Assembly: GCA_902362595.1 (NCBI GenBank)
Contig: CABIXF010000075.1
Span: 1 to 10,978, forward strand
Direction of reading: 5' to 3'
Source: Bacteroidaceae bacterium
GTDB lineage: Bacteria > Bacteroidota > Bacteroidia > Bacteroidales > Bacteroidaceae
Length of the DNA: 10,978 bases
Below are positions 6,854 to 10,978 of the stretch, piece after piece; position 1 is the first letter of the stretch; each line of letters opens with the position of its first letter. The position numbers were made by a program, and so were the translations under genes. The notes beneath the pieces are model-generated. The model was not told the DNA's origin and did no database searches. It saw only the letters and a list, made by a program, of their open reading frames with translations.

Positions 6854-8623
6854 TTATTTGTAGGAACCGCTTTCCTGCACTTGTTGCATGACGCGCAGGA
6901 AATTGCCGCCCCAGATACGGCGGATGTCTTCCTCGCTGTAACGTTCGTGCAGCAGCTGGCGGGTGAAGTTGATCATCTCCGAGGAATCGTTGCATCCGAT
7001 GATGCCTCCGTCGCCGTCGAAGTCACTGCCGATGCCCACATGTTCGATACCCATCACGTTCACCATGTGGTTCAGGTGTTCGATGGCATCCAAGATGTGC
7101 GCCGGACGGTCGGTGCGGAGAAATCCGCTGTACAGACAGACCTGCACTACGCCCCCTTTCTTGGCAATGGCACGGAGCTGGTCATCGGTCAGGTTGCGCG
7201 GATGCTCGCAGAGCGCACGGCTGGAAGAATGCGAGCAGACTACCGGCTGGCTGCTGATGTCAAGTGTGTCATAGAAGGTTCGTTCGCCACTGTGCGACAA
7301 GTCCACCATCATGCCCAGGCGGTTCATCTCTCGAATCACCTGTTCGCCGAAAGGAGTGACTCCCAGGTTTTCTTCGTTGCGGCGGGCTGAACCGCAGATG
7401 TCGTTGTTCCCGTTGTGGCAGAGCGTCATGTATACCACTCCCCGTTTGCGGAAATGTTCTACCCGGCTGAGGTCTTTCCCGATGGCATATCCGTTTTCAA
7501 TCCCCAGCATGATGGCCTTCTTTCCTTCCCGTTTCAGACGGTATAAGTCATCGGGCGTATACGCGATGTCTACTGCGGTACAGTTCCTGGCCACCATTTC
7601 CTCAATTTCATTCAGCAGACGGTCGGCTTTGGCGGTAGTTGCCAGCAAGGCTTCGTCCGTCCGTTCCTTTTGTTCCAGATAAGCTACCATGATGGTGGCA
7701 TCCTGCCGTCCTTCCGTCATCTTGTGCAGGTCGACCTTGATTTTGGGGTCGCGCGTATCAAAGCGGATGTGCTGGTCGAAAAACATCGGAGTGTCACAGT
7801 GCGTATCCAGAATCAGCAGACGCTGGTGCAATTCTTTGGCTTTGCGGAACGAGCGGGCTTCGCGGACGAGCCATCCGAAGAGCGGCATCATGCATTTGTC
7901 CTGATTCAGGATGAAACATTCCGGATGCCACTGTACGCCCAGCATGGATTTGTATTCCGTGCTTTCGATGGCTTCTATCACCCCGTCGGGGGCCGTAGCT
8001 GATACCCGAAAACCGGGTGCCGGCTCTTTTACCGCCTGATGATGGAAGGAATTGACAGCTACTTCCTTGACGTTTAGAATACGGGCCAGCAGACTGCCTT
8101 CGGCCAGTTCCACCCGGTGTGAGGGGAAACTCCGTTCCAAATCCTGACTGTGCTTGATAGACGGCGTTTCTTTCTGTGCATAAATGTCCTGATAGAGCGT
8201 ACCGCCCAAAGCGGCGTTGAGCACTTGGATGCCGCGGCAGATACCCAGTATCGGAATCTGCCGGTGAGCCGCCAGACGCGTCAACAGCAGTTCCTGCCGG
8301 TCGCGGTAAGGATTGATGCCATGGAGTTCCCGAATCGGATCTTCGTGCAGGAACAATGGATTCAGGTCACCTCCACCTGTGAGCAGCAGTCCGTCCAGGT
8401 GTTCAAGGGTGTTGATAAGTAAGTTGATATCTTCGTAAGGTGGAATGATTACCGGTACACCTCCCGCTTGAATGACAGACTGGTAATATCCCGGTGCCAA
8501 GGTCAGGTTGCCGTCACTGAAGTTTCCCGTGAGTCCGATGAGCGGCGCTTCTTTATGATTCGGGAAACGGTTGTGAATCCCCTCATCGAGGGCTTGAATA
8601 TCGAAAGAAAAATTTGTTTTCAT
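6854..8623 (-). CDS. Fusion of a C26 gamma-glutamyl hydrolase domain and an M19 dipeptidase
   Basis: From the ATG at 8623 this is a 589-residue two-domain enzyme. Residues 1-255 form a class I amidotransferase-like C26 domain of the PuuD/gamma-glutamyl-GABA hydrolase kind: LTGGGDLNP (81-89), nucleophile Cys129 in GICRGIQ, FHHQAVK (193-199), and His233 and Glu235 in QWHPE. Residues 269-585 form an M19 dipeptidase with all metal positions: His275 and Asp277 (DTHCDTP), Glu376 (IENGYA), His444 (LSHSGE), His465 (CSHSSSR) and Asp534 (GSDFDGDGG). His-His and His-Asp spacing equals human renal dipeptidase. Both active sites look intact. The chosen start has no signal peptide, so it is probably cytoplasmic; the longer start at 8683 would precede the predicted promoter. 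A plausible role is breaking gamma-glutamyl peptides and then the released dipeptide. The substrate is inference. Confidence 0.9.
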   Translation of the reverse strand: MKTNFSFDIQALDEGIHNRFPNHKEAPLIGLTGNFSDGNLTLAPGYYQSVIQAGGVPVIIPPYEDINLLINTLEHLDGLLLTGGGDLNPLFLHEDPIRELHGINPYRDRQELLLTRLAAHRQIPILGICRGIQVLNAALGGTLYQDIYAQKETPSIKHSQDLERSFPSHRVELAEGSLLARILNVKEVAVNSFHHQAVKEPAPGFRVSATAPDGVIEAIESTEYKSMLGVQWHPECFILNQDKCMMPLFGWLVREARSFRKAKELHQRLLILDTHCDTPMFFDQHIRFDTRDPKIKVDLHKMTEGRQDATIMVAYLEQKERTDEALLATTAKADRLLNEIEEMVARNCTAVDIAYTPDDLYRLKREGKKAIMLGIENGYAIGKDLSRVEHFRKRGVVYMTLCHNGNNDICGSARRNEENLGVTPFGEQVIREMNRLGMMVDLSHSGERTFYDTLDISSQPVVCSHSSSRALCEHPRNLTDDQLRAIAKKGGVVQVCLYSGFLRTDRPAHILDAIEHLNHMVNVMGIEHVGIGSDFDGDGGIIGCNDSSEMINFTRQLLHERYSEEDIRRIWGGNFLRVMQQVQESGSYK

Positions 8624-8650
8624 GCGTGCATTCTTTTTTAGCAAGTGAGG

Positions 8651-8658
8651 CAAATATA
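8651..8658 (-). promoter_or_regulatory. Candidate -7 box of the fusion peptidase gene
   Basis: TATATTTG on the minus strand matches TAnnTTTG exactly, 27 bp before the ATG at 8623. The -33 side is poor: the nearest similar element is TTGTG around 8685-8681, somewhat too far. It supports the downstream start of the gene and makes the 8624-8813 gap a divergent promoter region shared with ptb. Confidence 0.5.
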
Positions 8659-8742
8659 GAGAGAACTTGTGAATTAATGGCACAATTAGGGAGATAAAGT
8701 CGTTATTTTGTTATTCATTGCAGATGGTCCTTCCAGCGTGTA

Positions 8743-8758
8743 TAGCATTAATTAGCAT
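8743..8758. repeat. Direct repeat TAGCAT, 10-bp period, in the divergent promoter region
   Basis: TAGCAT occurs at 8743-8748 and 8753-8758, one helical turn apart, in the gap between the fusion peptidase and ptb. This spacing is typical of tandem binding half-sites. Two hexamers are little evidence, and chance is possible. Confidence 0.3.
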
Positions 8759-8789
8759 CTCGGATAGATAGTTATTCAAATTATTTTCT

Positions 8790-8797
8790 CATATTTG
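8790..8797 (+). promoter_or_regulatory. Candidate -7 box of ptb-buk
   Basis: CATATTTG matches TAnnTTTG except for the first base, 16 bp before the ptb ATG. No TTTG is seen about 19 bp upstream. It is the best candidate for the ptb promoter, and the leader would be very short. Confidence 0.35.
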
Positions 8798-8813
8798 TTT
8801 AAAATCTAATGAT

Positions 8814-9734
8814 ATGGAATTGATTCGAAGCCTTTCTCAGATGGTAAACTGCCTGCGTTCGCGCGGCATACGGCGGAAAGTGGCGGTGGTCTGCCCGAAC
8901 GACCCGCACACGGAGTATGTGATTATCCGCAGTCTGAGAGAGGAAATTGCCGAATACCTCCTGGTGACGGATTCAGCCCATTTGAAAGAAGCACTCGACT
9001 TGCGGTCGGCTTCTCCCGATTTTGTGCATATTTACGAAGCGGGTACACCCGATGAAGCGGCGGCATTGGCCGTGCAGCTGGTACGTATGGGAGAAGCGGA
9101 AGTGCTGATGAAAGGGCTCATCAACACAGACAACCTGTTGCGGGCGGTATTGAAGAAAGGTGAAGGACTGTTGCCCGAAGGAGGCGTGTTGAGCCATGTC
9201 ACGGTGGCGCAGGTTCCCTTGTATCACAAGCTGTTGTTTTTCTCGGATGCGGCAGTCATTCCACGGCCCACGTTGGAACAGTTCCGGGCAATGATTACCC
9301 ATGATTTGGATTTGTGCCGTAAGCTGGGTTGCGAAGAGCCTCGGGTAGCACTTATTCATTGTACGGAGAAAGTCAACGAGAAGTTTCCCCACACCCTGAG
9401 CTATGTGGAACTCAAGAAGGAGGCGCAGGAAGGACGTTTCGGACACGTCTTCATCGACGGACCGATGGATGCCAAAACCGCCTGCGACAAGCACAGCGGG
9501 GAGATAAAGGGTCTTTCTTCTCCCGTGGTCGGCAATGCGGATATTCTGATTTTTCCCAATATCGAATCGGGCAATACGTTTTACAAAACCTTGTCCTTGT
9601 TTGGCGATGCGAACATGGCAGGCATGCTCACCGGAACCCTTGCACCGGTGGTAGTGCCTTCGCGGAGTGACTCCGGTAACTCCAAATACTACAGTCTGGT
9701 ACTGGCTTGCTTGGCAGGGACGCGAAAAGAATAA
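8814..9734 (+). CDS. ptb: Phosphate butyryltransferase (branched or straight acyl-CoA)
   Basis: Ptb exchanges CoA for phosphate on butyryl-CoA or related short or branched acyl-CoAs, giving an acyl-phosphate. The 306-residue protein has the usual family length and the phosphate acetyl/butaryl transferase fold motifs: VLMKGLINTDNLLR (97-110), GVLSHV (124-129), IDGPMDA (214-220), PNIESGNTFYK (248-258) and PVVVPSRSDSG (278-288). The ATG at 8814 is the first in frame and lies close behind the candidate -7 box; no Shine-Dalgarno is visible in the AT-rich leader. The kinase gene buk begins 11 bp after the stop, so the two make a two-gene operon. Most Bacteroides do not make butyrate; the pair is usually thought to act on isobutyryl- and isovaleryl-CoA from branched amino acids. 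The exact substrate cannot be read from sequence. Confidence 0.92.
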   Translation: MELIRSLSQMVNCLRSRGIRRKVAVVCPNDPHTEYVIIRSLREEIAEYLLVTDSAHLKEALDLRSASPDFVHIYEAGTPDEAAALAVQLVRMGEAEVLMKGLINTDNLLRAVLKKGEGLLPEGGVLSHVTVAQVPLYHKLLFFSDAAVIPRPTLEQFRAMITHDLDLCRKLGCEEPRVALIHCTEKVNEKFPHTLSYVELKKEAQEGRFGHVFIDGPMDAKTACDKHSGEIKGLSSPVVGNADILIFPNIESGNTFYKTLSLFGDANMAGMLTGTLAPVVVPSRSDSGNSKYYSLVLACLAGTRKE

Positions 9735-9745
9735 GACCTGACCTT

Positions 9746-10822
9746 ATGAAAATACTTGTCATTAACCCGGGCTCCACTTCCACGAAGCTGGCAGTCTATG
9801 AGAATGAGAATCCCGTGTGGCGTGAAAGTATCGCACATCCGTCCAAGGAACTGGCGGACTTTCACCATATCAACGAGCAGTATGAGTATCGTCGTGCGCA
9901 TGTGCACGACACGTTGGAGAAGGCGGGCATTCCGCTTGCTTTTGATGCCGTGATTGCCCGCGGAGGCTTGTTGAAACCGACTCCTGGCGGGGTGTATCAA
10001 ATCAATGAGCGCATCAAGCATGACTTGTGGCATGCCAGTATGGAACACGCCTCGAACCTGGCAGCCTGGATTGCCGACGAGATAGCGCATTGCGCCGGTT
10101 GTCCGTCTTACCTGGCCGATCCGGTGGTAACGGATGAGTTGCGCGACTTGGCTCGTATATCCGGTATCCCGGAGCTTCCCCGTATCTCTATTTTTCATGC
10201 CCTGAACAGTCGGGCGGTATCCCGACGTTATGCGGCCCGCATCGGACGGAAATACGAAGAACTGAACTTGATTGTGGCCCACTTGGGGGGAGGAATCTCG
10301 GTCAGCGCACATCACTATGGGAAAGTGGTCGATGTGAACAATGCCTTGAATGGGGAAGGACCCTTCAGTCCGGAGCGGGCAGGTACCCTGCCGGCCCGAC
10401 AGTTGGTAGATTTGTGCTTCAGCGGGAAATATACATACGCGGAAATCCGGAAGATGATCAACGGTCGGGGAGGTTTGGTGGCACATCTAGGCACTACCGA
10501 TGTGCAGAGCATTATCCGTTGGGCCCATGCCGGAGCCGAAAAGCACAAACTGGTGCTCGATGCCATGCTCTACACGGTGGCCAAGCAGGTAGGAGCCATG
10601 CACATTGCCCTGCACGGACAGACCGATGCCGTGATTCTGACGGGAGGCATTGCTTTCAATGACTATTGTATCCGCGGGCTGCGGGAGTGGTTGGAAGGAC
10701 TGGCTCCCATCGTGGTGATTCCCGGTGAGGATGAAATGGGTGCGTTGGCCATGAATGCTCTGGGTGTGTTGCGAGGAGAGCTGACCTTGCAGGAATATGC
10801 ACCGGAAGGAGATGCGGAGTAA
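9746..10822 (+). CDS. buk: Butyrate kinase (or branched-chain fatty acid kinase)
   Basis: Buk transfers phosphate from butyryl- or branched acyl-phosphate to ADP, making ATP and the free acid, in the cytoplasm. The 358-residue protein belongs to the acetate-kinase/hsp70 (ASKHA) superfamily: the N-terminal phosphate loop LVINPGSTSTKLAVYE (4-19), ARGGLLKPTPGGVY (71-84), HLGGGISVSAH (179-189), DVNNALNGEGPFSPERAG (196-213), LTGGIA (298-303) and PGEDEMGALA (326-335). The NPGSTSTK start and the EGPFSPERAG block separate butyrate kinases from acetate kinases. The start at ATG 9746 gives this standard N-terminus; a longer frame from 9707 would add 13 residues inside ptb and is not needed. It is translated just after ptb and is followed by the terminator at 10881-10921. 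Confidence 0.93.
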   Translation: MKILVINPGSTSTKLAVYENENPVWRESIAHPSKELADFHHINEQYEYRRAHVHDTLEKAGIPLAFDAVIARGGLLKPTPGGVYQINERIKHDLWHASMEHASNLAAWIADEIAHCAGCPSYLADPVVTDELRDLARISGIPELPRISIFHALNSRAVSRRYAARIGRKYEELNLIVAHLGGGISVSAHHYGKVVDVNNALNGEGPFSPERAGTLPARQLVDLCFSGKYTYAEIRKMINGRGGLVAHLGTTDVQSIIRWAHAGAEKHKLVLDAMLYTVAKQVGAMHIALHGQTDAVILTGGIAFNDYCIRGLREWLEGLAPIVVIPGEDEMGALAMNALGVLRGELTLQEYAPEGDAE

Positions 10823-10880
10823 ATTTTGCGGCATGTCCTTTTTACGTAATACATAGATGGAAACATTGGGAAAATAAAAA

Positions 10881-10921
10881 AGAGGCTGTCTCAAATTGAA
10901 ATATAATTTGAGATGGCCTTT
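10881..10921 (+). terminator. Strong intrinsic terminator of ptb-buk
   Basis: Bases 10881-10897 pair with 10905-10921 without interruption around a 7-nt loop (GAAATAT). All three non-Watson-Crick pairs are G-U on the plus-strand RNA and would be A-C mismatches on the other strand. The T-tract 10919-10924 follows. This fixes the plus strand and makes it the ptb-buk terminator, 58 bp after the buk stop. Its GAGGCTGTCTCAAA arm resembles sequence common in Bacteroides intergenic regions and insertion-sequence ends. Confidence 0.85.
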
Positions 10922-10940
10922 TTTGTGCCTGCAAAAAAAT

Positions 10941-10978
10941 CGGGCAAGCCCAAACTTCGCTCAGTCAGGACTTGCCCG
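10941..10978 (-). terminator. Minus-strand terminator for a gene beyond the right edge
   Basis: CGGGCAAG (10941-10948) and CTTGCCCG (10971-10978) form a perfect stem. On the minus-strand RNA it extends to 11 pairs (one G-U), and the strand then reads ATTTTTTTGC, a good U-tract. A minus-strand transcript therefore probably ends here, converging on ptb-buk. The stem reaches the window edge, so it may be longer. Confidence 0.7.

Noticed and set aside
8624..8683. 20-residue N-terminal extension of the fusion peptidase from a start at 8683
   Set aside because: It would begin upstream of the predicted -7 box and adds sequence not needed by the C26 domain. The ATG at 8623 is better placed.
9707..9745. 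Upstream start of buk inside ptb
   Set aside because: The family N-terminus MKILVINPGS begins exactly at the ATG 9746; the extra 13 residues are shadow reading of the ptb end.

Overview
The window reads as chromosomal DNA of a gut Bacteroidales, most likely Bacteroides or Phocaeicola. The supports are: gene content (LpxK, SppA, SufE, a lipoprotein glutaminyl cyclase, a Ptb-Buk pair); Bacteroidota-type promoter -7 boxes (TAnnTTTG) in front of several genes; weak or absent Shine-Dalgarno sequences at most starts; and roughly balanced GC in genes against AT-rich gaps. I see no tRNA, rRNA, CRISPR array or intact mobile element.

Layout from left to right. (1) Positions 2-91 look like the last codons of a plus-strand gene cut by the window edge. 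(2) Positions 127-4814 hold a tight minus-strand operon transcribed sppA > lpxK > punA > thiL: inner-membrane signal-peptide peptidase, lipid A 4'-kinase, purine nucleoside phosphorylase and thiamine-monophosphate kinase. lpxK and punA overlap by 62 bp. A full promoter lies just upstream of sppA at 4841-4871. (3) Positions 4872-5326 are a gene-free AT-rich gap. It contains an array of five 16-bp near-palindromes set at an exact 22-bp period (5155-5258) and the terminator of the next cluster (5271-5306). (4) Positions 5327-8623 hold a second minus-strand group transcribed C26-M19 fusion peptidase > glutaminyl-peptide cyclotransferase lipoprotein > sufE. (5) A divergent promoter region at 8624-8813 leads to the plus-strand pair ptb-buk (8814-10822), which ends in a strong plus-strand terminator at 10881-10921. 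(6) The window ends in a second hairpin (10941-10978) whose U-tract lies on the minus strand, so a minus-strand transcript arrives from beyond the right edge.

The genes form functional blocks rather than one pathway: envelope maintenance (sppA, lpxK), nucleoside and cofactor metabolism (punA, thiL), peptide and secreted-protein processing (fusion peptidase, QC), Fe-S assembly (sufE), and acyl-phosphate energy conservation (ptb-buk, in Bacteroides probably serving branched-chain fatty acids). The feature least explained by known genes is the 22-bp-phased palindrome array. The C26-M19 fusion and the Asp at the purine-specificity position of PunA also merit a look.
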